64,000 bases of DNA from an uncultured Bacteroidales bacterium (lineage in GTDB: Bacteria; Bacteroidota; Bacteroidia; Bacteroidales; UBA11471), in NCBI GenBank assembly GCA_947625885.1, contig CANQQA010000010.1, forward strand, positions 1 to 64,000, written 5' to 3'. The notes under the pieces are model-generated. The model was not told the origin of the DNA. It saw nothing but the letters and a program-made list of their open reading frames with translations, and did no database searches. Shown in pieces: positions 1-9,700 of the stretch. A program made the translations under genes and the position numbers. Each line of letters opens with the position of its first letter. Positions within the stretch are counted from its first letter, which is position 1.

Positions 1-185
1 TTTATCACTTCGCGGTATTGCGCGGCGGTCGCTTTCAGCCGTGCAATCTGCCGGCTGTAACGATAACTCTGTACGAAGCTGTTTTCGTCGAGAAATGCCA
101 TCTCGAACAGCAGCACGCCTCCGATATATACGATCAGCGGCACGCGCCGCAGGAGCGACCATATTTTTCGTAACGATTCTTTCAT
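1..185 (-). CDS. Septum formation initiator (FtsB/DivIC-like) protein, 3' end beyond window
   Basis: Reading the minus strand from the ATG at 185 gives 61 residues before the window edge. They begin MKESLRKIWSLLRRVPLIVY, continue with one hydrophobic membrane segment (about residues 16-27), then FLDENSF and a charged stretch with heptad-like spacing (RQIARLKATAAQYREVI). A short cytoplasmic tail, one membrane pass, an F-(F/L)-DENN/S motif and a coiled coil are typical of the Bacteroidota FtsB/DivIC family, which bridges early and late divisome proteins. The gene is divergent from the BspA-like gene at 432. Family assignment rests on this layout and the DEN motif; the C-terminus is not visible. 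Confidence 0.75.
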   Translation of the reverse strand, partial: MKESLRKIWSLLRRVPLIVYIGGVLLFEMAFLDENSFVQSYRYSRQIARLKATAAQYREVI

Positions 186-209
186 GCCATACGCCTGTAA
201 TGTACCCTA

Positions 210-240
210 CAAATATACGCAAACTTTCCGGTAACGGAAA
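210..240 (-). promoter_or_regulatory. Promoter of the FtsB/DivIC-like gene
   Basis: On the minus strand TATATTTG (217-210) matches the Bacteroidota -7 consensus TAnnTTTG exactly, and TTTC (240-237) lies 19 bases upstream as a one-mismatch -33 element. The start codon at 185 follows 24 bases later. Confidence 0.6.
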
Positions 241-378
241 TATTTTGTCCCCGAAGTTTTCGTGCCGGCATCGGGTACAGCATATATATTGTGCACCGCA
301 GCTGTCTTTCGTTTATTTCTGTTTCGTTTTCAACAAAGTGGCAAAAAAATCAAAAAGAGTAAAATTTTCAAGAATAGT

Positions 379-409
379 TTTGAATTGTTATTTTCTTGGA
401 ATATTTTTG
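379..409 (+). promoter_or_regulatory. Promoter of the BspA-like gene at 432
   Basis: TTTG (379-382), 19 bases, then TATTTTTG (402-409): a full match to the Bacteroidota sigma-ABfr promoter. Transcription should start near 416, leaving a very short leader before the ATG at 432. Confidence 0.75.
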
Positions 410-431
410 CAAGACGAAAAAAACGAAAGAC

Positions 432-1868
432 ATGAAAAACATGAAACGGAGTGTAATCATTTTGTCTGCCGCGCTTTTATGGAGCAGTATATTGCCGGCT
501 GCGGATTTCGAGGTTGGCGATTTTTGTTATAATATTCTTTCCAGCGAAGATTTTACGGTAGAGGTCGTCAAGACCGTTAAAGACCACGCCGGTTTTGTTT
601 CCCAATTATCCATTCCGGAATCGGTGGAATACAATGGCGAAGCCTATCGTGTCATCGCTATCGGCGACAGGATTTTTTCCGAATGCACGAGTTTGACATC
701 GGTAACAATTCCGGGCAGCGTTACGACCCTTGGCGATTCGGCTTTTTGGAACTGCACCGGATTGACGGCACTGACGATACCTGAAAACGTTGTGACCATC
801 GGAAATTCTGTTTTTTCCGGTTGTGAAAATTTGATGTCGGTGATAATAGGCGACAGCGTTGCCGCAATTGGTAACTTCGCTTTTTTTCATTGCCGCAGTC
901 TGACGACGATAACGATACCCGATAAAGTTGTCTCGCTCGGTAACGGTGCATTTTCCAATTGCGAGGGATTGCAGTCGGTAATCTTCGGCGAAAGCCTTGC
1001 CTCTATCGGCAGCGAAGCGTTTTCGGAGTGTTCGGGATTGAAGTGGATAACCGTCTATAATTCTGTACCGGCAGAGCTCGGCTCGTTCATTTTCGAGAGC
1101 GGCGTGTACTCCACTTGTTCGCTCTATGTACCTGCCGACGCGAAAGAGCAATATGCAAAGACGAAGACGTGGAAAAAATTCAGAACAATCTTGCCGATAG
1201 AAGCTGCCGCGTACGATTTCGAGAGCGGTGACTTTTGTTACAAGATTCTTTCCTCCGAGCGTTTGACGGTGGAAGTGGTCAAGACAGCCCGTAAATATGC
1301 CGGCTTTGTTTCCCTGCTGTCTATACCGGAGTCGGTGGAATACGGCGGAAAAAAATACGGCATTGCGACGATTGGCGCAGGGGCTTTCTTCAATTGTACG
1401 GAACTTACGTCGGTAACAATACCTGAAAATGTTACGACTATCGGTGAAAAAGCCTTTTTCAATTGTAAGGCATTGCAGTCGATAGTATTGGGCGACAGTA
1501 TTTCCGCTATCGGCAGCGAAGCGTTTTCGGAGTGTTCGGGATTGCAGTCGGTAACCGTACACAATCCGGTGCCGGCTCGAGCCGACGCGACGATTTTTTA
1601 CGGCGTGGAGTACGCCAACTGTACGCTCTATGTGCCCGCCGGTGCTGTGGCGGCTTATCAAGCCGCCGAAGGATGGAATGCTTTCGAAACGATAGTGCCG
1701 GTAGAAGAACCCGATGCTGTAACGGAGACGAAGCAAGACGCCGAGGGTATAACGGTGTATAACCTGCAAGGCGTGTTGGTACTCGAAGCCGATGATGCCG
1801 CTGCCCTCGGCACGCTGTCTGCCGGAGCCTACATCGTGAACGGCAAGACGATGATAATCGCCCGATAA
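432..1868 (+). CDS. BspA-like leucine-rich repeat surface protein with duplicated module
   Basis: Secreted protein of 478 residues. The ATG at 432 is chosen because it opens a signal peptide (KRSVIILSAALLWSSILPAA) and lies 22 bases after a good promoter; an ATG at 441 is also possible. The body contains BspA/TpLRR-type leucine-rich repeats (LTSVTIPGSVTTLGDSAFWNC and relatives, period about 23). The protein carries two copies of one module: each begins with a DF-E-GDFCY-ILSSE segment, a V-Y-G/N-Y-IPESVEY segment, a set of LRRs, and closes with a CTLYVPA-like element followed by AYQAAEGW/AKTKTW. The last ~50 residues (ITVYNLQGVLV to the end) resemble the Bacteroidota C-terminal secretion domain. 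Such proteins are surface adhesins in Tannerella and Treponema; the ligand here is unknown. Confidence 0.85.
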   Translation: MKNMKRSVIILSAALLWSSILPAADFEVGDFCYNILSSEDFTVEVVKTVKDHAGFVSQLSIPESVEYNGEAYRVIAIGDRIFSECTSLTSVTIPGSVTTLGDSAFWNCTGLTALTIPENVVTIGNSVFSGCENLMSVIIGDSVAAIGNFAFFHCRSLTTITIPDKVVSLGNGAFSNCEGLQSVIFGESLASIGSEAFSECSGLKWITVYNSVPAELGSFIFESGVYSTCSLYVPADAKEQYAKTKTWKKFRTILPIEAAAYDFESGDFCYKILSSERLTVEVVKTARKYAGFVSLLSIPESVEYGGKKYGIATIGAGAFFNCTELTSVTIPENVTTIGEKAFFNCKALQSIVLGDSISAIGSEAFSECSGLQSVTVHNPVPARADATIFYGVEYANCTLYVPAGAVAAYQAAEGWNAFETIVPVEEPDAVTETKQDAEGITVYNLQGVLVLEADDAAALGTLSAGAYIVNGKTMIIAR

Positions 1869-1926
1869 GACTTGCCGCCTGAAAGACCGAATAAGGGATT
1901 TTAATAGTTAATAAAATTCTTTTTTG

Positions 1927-1961
1927 CCGTCCCTGCCATGTGAATGGCGGGGCGGTTTTTT
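1927..1961 (+). terminator. Rho-independent terminator after the BspA-like gene
   Basis: Arms 1927-1939 and 1944-1955 pair over about 12 bp (CCGTCCCTGCCAT with ATGGCGGGGCGG, one bulged T), loop GTGA, followed by a T-run 1956-1961. Confidence 0.85.
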
Positions 1962-2056
1962 ATGTTTTCGCACTGAAAGGCAGCGGCGTCTCAGGGTCGG
2001 ATCTCGCTGTCCGAAAAAATTTTTATCGGAAAGAATCTGAAATTTTTGAAATAAGT

Positions 2057-2087
2057 TTTGCATTAGTGTTTAATATTTATAATTTTA
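2057..2087 (+). promoter_or_regulatory. Probable promoter of the short BspA-like gene
   Basis: TTTG (2057-2060), 19 bases, then TAATTTTA (2080-2087), which matches TAnnTTTG except for the last base. Confidence 0.4.
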
Positions 2088-2123
2088 CAGTCGCATACGA
2101 TAACCGAGAAAACAGGAACGGAA

Positions 2124-2564
2124 ATGAAAATTTTCTATTTGTTGTTATTGTTTTTGTGGGGTGTGGCTTTACCGTTGCAGGCATACGATTTCGTCTGCGA
2201 CAGCATATATTACAACATAACCTCTTCTCGCAATTTGACAGTGGAGGTAACGTGGGGCGACGTAAAATATGCAGGCAATATATCGGTGCCTCCGGTGGTG
2301 AAACATAGCGGCACGACTTATCGCGTTACGGCGGTCGGTTTTTATGCGTTTTCTTTATGCCGCGACTTGACATCGGTAACGTTGCCGAACAGCATTGAAT
2401 TTATTGATTCTTATGCCTTTTACCGCTGTACGGGATTGCGGTCGATAACCATATCGGCAAGTGTCGTAAAATGGGGAGTGTCTGTCTTTGAAGGGTGTAC
2501 GGAATTGAGAGAGATTCGTGGTAAATGCGTATTCGATTTGTTTTCCCGAAAACGTTCCCGATAG
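2124..2564 (+). CDS. Short BspA-like LRR protein, probably truncated paralogue
   Basis: 146 residues with a clear signal peptide (KIFYLLLLFLWGVALPLQA), the same N-terminal module as the protein at 432 (YDFVCDSIYYNITSSRNLTVEV, then a V-Y-AVGFYAFSLCRDLTSVTLP repeat), and only about three LRRs. After FEGCTELREI the expected repeats stop and the end (RGKCVFDLFSRKRSR) looks like out-of-family sequence, and no C-terminal sorting domain is present. It is therefore either a remnant of a longer gene cut by a deletion or frameshift, or a short secreted form. The likely origin is tandem duplication of the neighbouring gene. Confidence 0.65.
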   Translation: MKIFYLLLLFLWGVALPLQAYDFVCDSIYYNITSSRNLTVEVTWGDVKYAGNISVPPVVKHSGTTYRVTAVGFYAFSLCRDLTSVTLPNSIEFIDSYAFYRCTGLRSITISASVVKWGVSVFEGCTELREIRGKCVFDLFSRKRSR

Positions 2565-2648
2565 AATTTGTGTTTCGATTTTTCCTGCCTAAAAGAGACA
2601 TTTGAAAAATAAACGGCGACATTTCGCCGGAAATTCGTCGGGGTTTCG

Positions 2649-2656
2649 TATCTTTG
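2649..2656 (+). promoter_or_regulatory. -7 element upstream of coaX
   Basis: TATCTTTG exact match to the Bacteroidota -7 consensus, 67 bases before the coaX ATG. No clear TTTG was found at the right distance upstream. Confidence 0.5.
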
Positions 2657-2723
2657 CCGTCGAAAGGAGGCGGAAGCATCGGGTTGTTTCGGGCGAAGTT
2701 CTCCTTCCGGCAACAATCGAGCC

Positions 2724-3455
2724 ATGCGACTGGTCATAGATGAAGGAAATACCTCTGTAAAGACGGCGTTGTTTTCGACGACGGACGGCGAACCGGCTTT
2801 TGTCGAGCGGGTGCGCCGCTTCGATGCGGAGTATCTCGACACGCTTTTTTCGCGTCATGACATATCGGCGTGCATTTACTCGTCGGTTGTCCGTTCCGAT
2901 GCATCGGTTGTAGCAAGTCTGCAAGCCCGCGTGCCGGAGTTTGTGTGGTTCGATGCCGATACGCCGCTGCCCGTTGCTGTCGATTACCGCACGCCGCAGA
3001 CGTTGGGGCGCGACCGCATTGCCGCCGTTGTGGGGGCAGCCGGAGAAGCGCCCAGTAAAGACCTGTTGGTGGTCGATGCCGGCACCTGCATCACCTACGA
3101 CCTGCTCACTGCCGACGGGCATTATCGCGGCGGCAACATAGCTCCGGGCGCGAAGATGCGTTTGAAAGCTATGCACGCCTATACGCAAAAACTGCCGTTG
3201 GTGGAGAAAAAAGGCGATACTCCCGCGCTTGGCTGCGACACCGAGACAGCGATGCGGGCAGGCGCCGTGCGCGGAATCTGTTACGAAATAGAAGGATATA
3301 TAAATGCTTTGCGACAGGAATATCCGCAACTTTTGATTTTTTTAACGGGTGGTGATGCGTTTTTATTGGCAGACAAATTAAAAACTCCCATCTTTGTAGA
3401 TGAATGTATCGTACTCAAAGGGTTAAACCGGATATTGCAATATGGTAAGAAATAA
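2724..3455 (+). CDS. coaX: Type III pantothenate kinase
   Basis: Phosphorylates pantothenate in the first step of coenzyme A synthesis (cytoplasm). 243 residues, normal for CoaX. The ASKHA-fold signatures are visible: phosphate-1 motif IDEGNTSVK (residues 5-13), GRDR (95-98), VDAGTCITYD (117-126) and the following GGNIAPGAKMR segment. It is the first gene of a coaX / outer-membrane protein / lptC run that is common in Bacteroidales; the next gene starts inside its last 14 bases. Confidence 0.93.
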   Translation: MRLVIDEGNTSVKTALFSTTDGEPAFVERVRRFDAEYLDTLFSRHDISACIYSSVVRSDASVVASLQARVPEFVWFDADTPLPVAVDYRTPQTLGRDRIAAVVGAAGEAPSKDLLVVDAGTCITYDLLTADGHYRGGNIAPGAKMRLKAMHAYTQKLPLVEKKGDTPALGCDTETAMRAGAVRGICYEIEGYINALRQEYPQLLIFLTGGDAFLLADKLKTPIFVDECIVLKGLNRILQYGKK

Positions 3456-4710
3456 GATTTTTCTTTTTCTGTTTTTTCTCGGGCTGCTGCTTCCGACGCT
3501 TTCGTTGCGGGCGCAGACCAATGTAAACAGCCCCTATTCCCGATACGGGTACGGTGTCCTCGACAATCGGGGCATCGGTGCTTCGCGCGCTATGGACGGG
3601 CTGGGCTATGCCGTACAGAGCGGAAAACAGATAAACGTGAAGAATCCTGCTTCGTATGCCGCTATCGACACGCTGACGTTTTTGTGCGACTTCGGTGCGA
3701 GTCTTCTCTCGAACTCCATGAAGGAGGGTACGGCAAAAGAAAACCGTGTCAGTTGGAGTTTCGACTATATTGCCCTGCAATTTCCCTTAGCCAACTGGCT
3801 GGCGGCGAGTTTGGGCGTCGTGCCCTATTCGACGGTGGGTTACGACTATGCGGGCAGCATTACCAACGGCTCGGTGCGGCAGACCGGTGAAGGCAGTCTC
3901 AATGAGGCATTCCTCGGGCTTGGCGCATACATATACAAAGGATTTTCACTTGGATTCAACGTCGATTATCTTTTCGGCGAATTGAACAACAATTCCGTAT
4001 CGGTGTCGTCGCTCGATGCTGTGAATGCCACGCTGTTCGAGAGCGTATTGGACATCTCGGATTTCCGTGTCGAAATAGGCGCACAATATACTTGCCGGCT
4101 CAACGCCAAAAATCGCTTTACGCTCGGCATTCTCTACACTCCTGCAAAAAAATTGCTCGGCAAGGGCTACATACGGGGAGGCGCCTATAATGTCTCCTCC
4201 GGAAATACGGTCGCTTTCCAGAACGATACGGTGAAACTGAAAGACGGTTATTCCCTTCCCGCTACTTACGGTGTCGGTTTTACTTATACTTATGACGACC
4301 GTCTTACCGCCGGTATCGACGTTACATTCCAGCCGTGGAGCAAAGCGAAATATGCCGGTTCCACCTCATATTTCAACAATTACCTGCAAGTGATTGTCGG
4401 TGCGGAATTTATGCCGAAACTCTATTCTTCCACCTTTTTCCAAAGCGTGCGCTATCGTGCCGGCGTGAACGTGTGTCGCTCATACTCCCGCATCAAGGCG
4501 GCGGACAACACCTACAACGATTTGTGGGAGACGGGATTTACCATAGGCGCCGGACTTCCGATGAAACGTAACAAGTCGATTATCAATATCACATTCGGTT
4601 ACCAAAACCGCCGCACTACGCCTTCGTCGTCGGTAACGGAAAATGAATTTCGGGTTTCCATCGGACTTACTTTCAATGAAATGTGGTTCTATAAGAACCG
4701 GCTGCAATAG
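3442..4710 (+). CDS. Outer-membrane beta-barrel protein, FadL/OmpP1-like
   Basis: 422 residues. Signal peptide (NKIFLFLFFLGLLLPTLSLRAQ), then an NSPYSRYGYG-L-...G-RAMGGLG type start, alternating amphipathic strands, and an aromatic C-terminus, as expected for an integral outer-membrane barrel. The start NSPYSRYG(Y/I)G and the position after coaX and before lptC are typical of a conserved Bacteroidetes barrel family of unknown substrate. It overlaps coaX by 14 bases and is followed 24 bases later by lptC, so the three are probably co-transcribed. A role in outer-membrane biogenesis or lipid transport is inferred from context only. Confidence 0.75.
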   Translation: MVRNKIFLFLFFLGLLLPTLSLRAQTNVNSPYSRYGYGVLDNRGIGASRAMDGLGYAVQSGKQINVKNPASYAAIDTLTFLCDFGASLLSNSMKEGTAKENRVSWSFDYIALQFPLANWLAASLGVVPYSTVGYDYAGSITNGSVRQTGEGSLNEAFLGLGAYIYKGFSLGFNVDYLFGELNNNSVSVSSLDAVNATLFESVLDISDFRVEIGAQYTCRLNAKNRFTLGILYTPAKKLLGKGYIRGGAYNVSSGNTVAFQNDTVKLKDGYSLPATYGVGFTYTYDDRLTAGIDVTFQPWSKAKYAGSTSYFNNYLQVIVGAEFMPKLYSSTFFQSVRYRAGVNVCRSYSRIKAADNTYNDLWETGFTIGAGLPMKRNKSIINITFGYQNRRTTPSSSVTENEFRVSIGLTFNEMWFYKNRLQ

Positions 4711-4734
4711 CCGGACAGGGGAGAGGCGCCCGAT

Positions 4735-5397
4735 ATGAAAATGCAAAATCGACACATACCGTTTCCTCTGCTCGCTGTCGCTGCCGTCGTTGTCTGCATG
4801 GCAAGCCTTCCCGTGCTGACCTCCTGCCAAAAAGAGAAAAAAACATTCGTGGCGAGTTTCGACAATGAACAAGACGTGCCGTCGCTTTCGACATTCGACG
4901 TCAATACGCTTATTTCCGATTCCGGAGTAACCCGCTATCGCATCAAAGCCAAAGAGTGGCGCATTTTCGAAAAAGCCGCCGAGCCTTATTGGGCTTTTCC
5001 GCAAGGAATCTATGTCGAAAAATTCGACGAGAATTTCAACACCGAATCGTTCATCGTCGGCGATACGGCGACCTTTTTCAATAAAAAGCAGCTGTGGCGG
5101 CTTCGCGGCAACGTGCATATCGAGAACATGCAGGACGAACGTTTCGCCACCGAAGAAATCTATTGGGACCAGAAACAGAAGAGCATCTATTCCGACAGCG
5201 CCATTCACATCGAGCGCGTCGATCGCATCATCGAGGGCGTGGGTTTCGTTTCCAACGAAGAGATGACCCGCTACACGATACGCCACACGACGGGCATATT
5301 TCCGGTGGAAAAGCCGGCAAATACGGAGGACGGCGACAAGACGCAATCGGCGAAGAAACGCGACGACAACGCCCGCCGCTTTGCCCCGAAAAAATAA
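4735..5397 (+). CDS. lptC: LPS export protein LptC-like lipoprotein
   Basis: 220 residues with a lipoprotein signal (lipobox LTSC near residue 31) and an LptC/OstA-like beta-jellyroll: SDSGVTRYRIKAKEWRIF, then PYWAFPQGIYVEKFD, TAT-F-K--LWRLRGNVHIEN, and ERFATEEIYWDQKQKSIYSD. In LptC this domain passes lipopolysaccharide from the inner-membrane ABC transporter to LptA. The C-terminal tail is charged (KKRDDNARRFAPKK). Bacteroidota LptC proteins usually follow coaX and the barrel protein as here. Confidence 0.88.
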   Translation: MKMQNRHIPFPLLAVAAVVVCMASLPVLTSCQKEKKTFVASFDNEQDVPSLSTFDVNTLISDSGVTRYRIKAKEWRIFEKAAEPYWAFPQGIYVEKFDENFNTESFIVGDTATFFNKKQLWRLRGNVHIENMQDERFATEEIYWDQKQKSIYSDSAIHIERVDRIIEGVGFVSNEEMTRYTIRHTTGIFPVEKPANTEDGDKTQSAKKRDDNARRFAPKK

Positions 5398-5505
5398 TAA
5401 TCGTCGTTTGTTTCCGTTTTTCCGGCGGGCGGTCTTGCTTCGCCGTGCGCCGATTTTCAGAAAAAACAATCCGTGAAATTATTCGAAAAAAATTGCTATC
5501 CCCGC

Positions 5506-5537
5506 TTTGCAAAAAAAGAAAAAGCAATGTATATTTG
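5506..5537 (+). promoter_or_regulatory. Promoter of the AAA ATPase gene at 5562
   Basis: TTTG (5506-5509), 20 bases, TATATTTG (5530-5537): full match to the Bacteroidota promoter, 24 bases upstream of the ATG. Confidence 0.75.
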
Positions 5538-5561
5538 CCTTGTCTTATCGGCAGGAACGAG

Positions 5562-6743
5562 ATGGAGACTTTTTACAGAACGCACAAATACCTTGTAGAA
5601 CACGTAAAATCGCCTGTGAAGCGTGGCTTGATGCAGGAAATAGACTGGTCGCGCCGCCTCATCGGCATCAAAGGCAGCCGCGGCGTGGGCAAGACCACGT
5701 TTCTCTTGCAGTATGCTCGCGAAAAATACGGCGCCGACAATCGCGCGTGTCTTTACATCAACCTCAACAACCTCTATTTTGCCGACAAAAAACTCTCCGA
5801 CTTTATCGAACGCTTCTACGAAGCGGGCGGGCGCTGTCTGCTTATCGACCAAGTATTCAAATATCCGTCGTGGCAGGAGGAGTTGGCGCAGTGCTATCAT
5901 CGCTGCCCCGACCTGCATATCGTCTTTGCCGGTTCGTCGGTGATGCGCCTGCGCGAAGAACCCTCGCCCATCTCCGAAATCGTCGATTCGTACGATCTGC
6001 GCGGCTATTCCTTTCGCGAATTTTTCAATCTGATGGCAGGCACCGACTTTCCCGCCCTGCGCCTCGACGACCTGCTCGCCCGCCACACCGCCCTTGCCGG
6101 CGAAATAACGAGCCGCATACACCCCTTGCCCTACTTCCGCGAATACCTGCATCACGGCTTTTACCCCTTCTTTCTCGAACAGCACGACTTTTCCGAGAAT
6201 CTGGTGAAGACTATGAACATGATGATGGAAGTGGATATACTCTTTATCAAACAAATAGAATTTACCTATCTGCCCAAAATACGCCGCCTGCTCTATCTGC
6301 TGGCGGTATCGTCGCCCTGCTCACCCAACGTGAGTCGCCTCAGCGAGGCGATACGCACTTCGCGGGCGACGGTCGTCAATTATATCAAATACCTCAAAGA
6401 CGCACGGCTCATCAATATGCTCTATCCTGTCGGCGAGGAGTTTCCCCGCAAACCGGCGCGCATCTATATGCACAACACCAACCTGATGTACCCGATTTGC
6501 CCCGAAGACATTTCGCCCCAAGCCCTGCGGGAAACTTTTTTCTATAACGCCCTGCATAAAAACTATCGCCTGAACGAAGGTGTAAGGAATGCGCATTTCC
6601 TTGTAGATGAAAAATATAACTTTCGCATCGAGGGCGATTCCGTGCGGGGAAGGACCAATTCCGACTGTTTTTATGCGCTCGATAATTGCGAAATCGGAAA
6701 AGAAAATAAGATTCCTTTGTGGTTATTCGGTTTTTTATATTAA
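5562..6743 (+). CDS. AAA-family ATPase (AAA_14-type) of unknown function
   Basis: 393 residues from the ATG at 5562, which fits the promoter just upstream; the open frame extends further upstream but overlaps lptC. Walker A GSRGVGKTTF (about residues 32-41), Walker B-like CLLIDQVFKYPSW, a sensor-like VFAGSSVMRL, and a DLRGYSFREF segment identify the STAND-like AAA_14 group. The middle has a winged-helix-like region (SEAIRTSRATVVNYIKYLKDARLI). The C-terminus (FYALDNCEIGKENKIPLWLFGFLY) is a conserved ending in Bacteroidales members. These ATPases are abundant and often multi-copy in gut Bacteroidota, but no function is established. A second relative lies at 36686-38026. Confidence 0.8.
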   Translation: METFYRTHKYLVEHVKSPVKRGLMQEIDWSRRLIGIKGSRGVGKTTFLLQYAREKYGADNRACLYINLNNLYFADKKLSDFIERFYEAGGRCLLIDQVFKYPSWQEELAQCYHRCPDLHIVFAGSSVMRLREEPSPISEIVDSYDLRGYSFREFFNLMAGTDFPALRLDDLLARHTALAGEITSRIHPLPYFREYLHHGFYPFFLEQHDFSENLVKTMNMMMEVDILFIKQIEFTYLPKIRRLLYLLAVSSPCSPNVSRLSEAIRTSRATVVNYIKYLKDARLINMLYPVGEEFPRKPARIYMHNTNLMYPICPEDISPQALRETFFYNALHKNYRLNEGVRNAHFLVDEKYNFRIEGDSVRGRTNSDCFYALDNCEIGKENKIPLWLFGFLY

Positions 6744-6748
6744 CTTTG
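6716..6748 (+). promoter_or_regulatory. Promoter of nifJ, inside the 3' end of the ATPase gene
   Basis: TTTG (6716-6719), 21 bases, TAACTTTG (6741-6748). The -7 element begins on the TAA stop codon of the upstream ATPase gene and the -33 lies within its coding sequence. Confidence 0.75.
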
Positions 6749-6792
6749 CTATCCAACTTGAAAATTAACCTTAATCCTCAAATATTAACTGT

Positions 6793-9700
6793 ATGAGCAA
6801 ACAAAAGAAATTCATTACCTGCGATGGTAACCAAGCCGCTGCCCATATCTCGTATATGTTCAGCGAAGTGGCTGCCATCTACCCCATCACTCCGTCCTCG
6901 ACGATGGCCGAGTACGTCGATGAATGGGCTGCCGCCGGAAGAAAAAATATCTTCGGCGAAACTGTTACGGTGCAAGAAATGCAGTCCGAAGCCGGTGCCG
7001 CCGGCGCTGTACATGGCTCGTTGCAAGCCGGTGCGCTCACTACGACCTACACCGCTTCGCAAGGTCTCTTGCTGATGATTCCCAACATGTACAAAATCGC
7101 CGGTGAATTTCTTCCCTGCGTATTCCACGTGTCGGCACGTACATTGGCATCGCACGCCCTCTGTATCTTCGGCGACCACCAAGATGTGATGTCCACCCGT
7201 CAGACCGGATTCGCCATGTTGGCCGAAGGTTCCGTACAAGAAGTGATGGACCTCGCCGGTGTGGCACACCTCTCCACCATCAAGTCGCGTGTGCCTTTCG
7301 TCAATTTCTTCGACGGTTTCCGTACCTCGCACGAGATACAGAAAATCGAGATGTTGGAAAACGAAGACCTCGCTCCGCTCATCGACCAGAAGGCATTGAA
7401 AGAATTCCGCGACCGCGCTCTCAATCCCGAGAATCCGGTAGCTCGCGGTATGGCTGAAAACCCCGATACCTTCTTCACGCACCGCGAATCGTGCAACAGC
7501 TTCTACAACGCCGTTCCCGGCATCGTGGAAGAGTACATGAACGAAATCTCGAAAATCACCGGTCGCAAATACGGTCTGTTCGACTATTACGGCGCTGCCG
7601 ATGCCGACCGCGTAATCATCGCTATGGGTTCTGTTACCGAAGCTGCTCGCGAAGCTATCGACTACCTCGCCGCCAAAGGCGAGAAAGTGGGTCTCGTATC
7701 GGTACACCTCTATCGCCCGTTCTCGGTAAAACACCTCTTGGCTGCCGTTCCCGCAAGCGCAAAACGCATTGCCGTACTCGACCGCACCAAAGAACCGGGT
7801 GCCAATGGCGAACCCCTCTATCTCGATGTGAAAGAGGCTTATTACGACGTAAAGAACGCCCCCATGATTGTAGGCGGACGCTACGGTCTCGGCTCCAACG
7901 ACACCACGCCGGCTCAAATACTTTCCGTATACGAGAACCTCGCTTTGCCCGAACCGAAAAATCACTTCACGCTCGGCATCATCGACGATGTAACGTTCAC
8001 CTCCCTGCCTCCGAAAGAAGAAATCGCCATGGGCGGCGAAGGTATGTTTGAAGCCAAATTCTACGGCTTGGGCGCCGACGGTACGGTAGGTGCCAACAAG
8101 AACTCCGTAAAAATCATCGGCGACAACACCGACAAACACTGTCAGGCTTACTTCTCGTACGACTCGAAGAAATCGGGCGGTTTCACCTGCTCGCACCTCC
8201 GTTTCGGCGACAGCCCCATTCGCTCGACCTACCTCGTAAACACGCCTAACTTCGTGGCTTGCCACGTACAGGCTTACCTGCGTATGTACGACGTAACGCG
8301 CGGTCTTCGCGAGAACGGCACGTTCCTGCTCAACACCATTTGGAGCGACGACGAGCTGGTAAAGAATCTGCCTAACAACGTAAAACGTTATTTCGCACAG
8401 AAGAATATCAAAGTTTACTACATCAACGCCACGCAGATAGCACAGGAAATCGGTCTCGGCAACCGCACCAACACCATTCTGCAATCGGCATTCTTCCGCA
8501 TCACCGGCGTCATACCCGTCGATTTGGCTATCGAACAGATGAAGAAATTCATCGTGAAGTCGTATGGCAAGAAGGGCGAAGATGTGGTTAATAAGAACTA
8601 CGCAGCCGTCGATCGCGGTGGCGAATACAAACAGCTCGCTGTCGATCCGGCATGGGCTAACCTGCCCGACGATGAGCAAGCGGCAAACAACGACCCCGCT
8701 TTCATCAACGAAATCGTGCGTCCTATCAATGCCCAGAACGGCGACTTGTTGAAAGTTTCCGCATTCAAAGGCATCGAAGACGGTACGTGGCCGCAGGGAA
8801 CCGCCAAATACGAAAAACGCGGTGTGGCTGCTTTCGTTCCCGAGTGGACTCCCGAAAACTGTATCCAGTGTAACAAATGTTCGTATGTTTGTCCTCACGC
8901 TGCCATTCGTCCGTTCGTATTCGACGCTGCCGAACAAGCCGGCGCACACTTCACGACGATTAAAGCGGTGGGCAAGATGTTCGAAGGCATGACGTTCAGA
9001 ATGCAGGTCGATGTACTCGACTGCCTCGGTTGCGGCAACTGCGTCGATGTATGTCCGGGCAACAAGCAAGGCAAAGCCCTCGCCATGAAGCCTCTCGAAG
9101 GACAACTCGCCGAAGCTCCCAACTGGGAATACTGCGTAAACAACGTGAAGAGCAAACAACACTTGGTAGATGTAAAAGCCAATCCCAAAAATTCGCAATT
9201 CGCTACTCCGTTGTTTGAGTTCTCCGGCGCTTGCTCCGGCTGCGGTGAAACTCCGTATGTGAAACTCATCTCGCAACTCTTCGGCGACCGCGAAATGGTG
9301 GCAAACGCTACCGGTTGCTCCTCTATCTACTCCGGTTCCATACCTTCGACTCCTTACACCACCAACGAAAAGGGACACGGTCCTGCTTGGGCTAACTCCC
9401 TCTTCGAGGACTTCTGCGAGTTCGGTTTAGGTATGACGCTCGCTGTCGAGAAAATGCGCAACCGCATCGAGAGTCTTATGAAAGGCGCTATCGAAGCCGA
9501 AGGCACTCCCGCCGACGTGAAAGCTCTCTTCGGCGAATGGATAGAAAACCGCGAGAACACCGAAAAGAGTGTCGAACTGGCTGCCAAGATACGTCCTATC
9601 GTAGAAGCCAACGCCGACAAATGCGAATTCTGCAAAGGCATTGCCGCACTCGGCAAATTCCTCGTTAAGAAATCGCAGTGGATTATCGGCGGCGACGGTG

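Noticed and set aside
41-532. 163-codon plus-strand frame at the left edge
   Set aside because: Antisense to the FtsB/DivIC-like gene and out of frame with the BspA-like gene; no coding features.
6778-9378. 866-codon open frame on the minus strand across nifJ
   Set aside because: Exactly antisense to a full-length, motif-complete nifJ; its length reflects strong codon bias of nifJ, and the translation has no recognisable domains.
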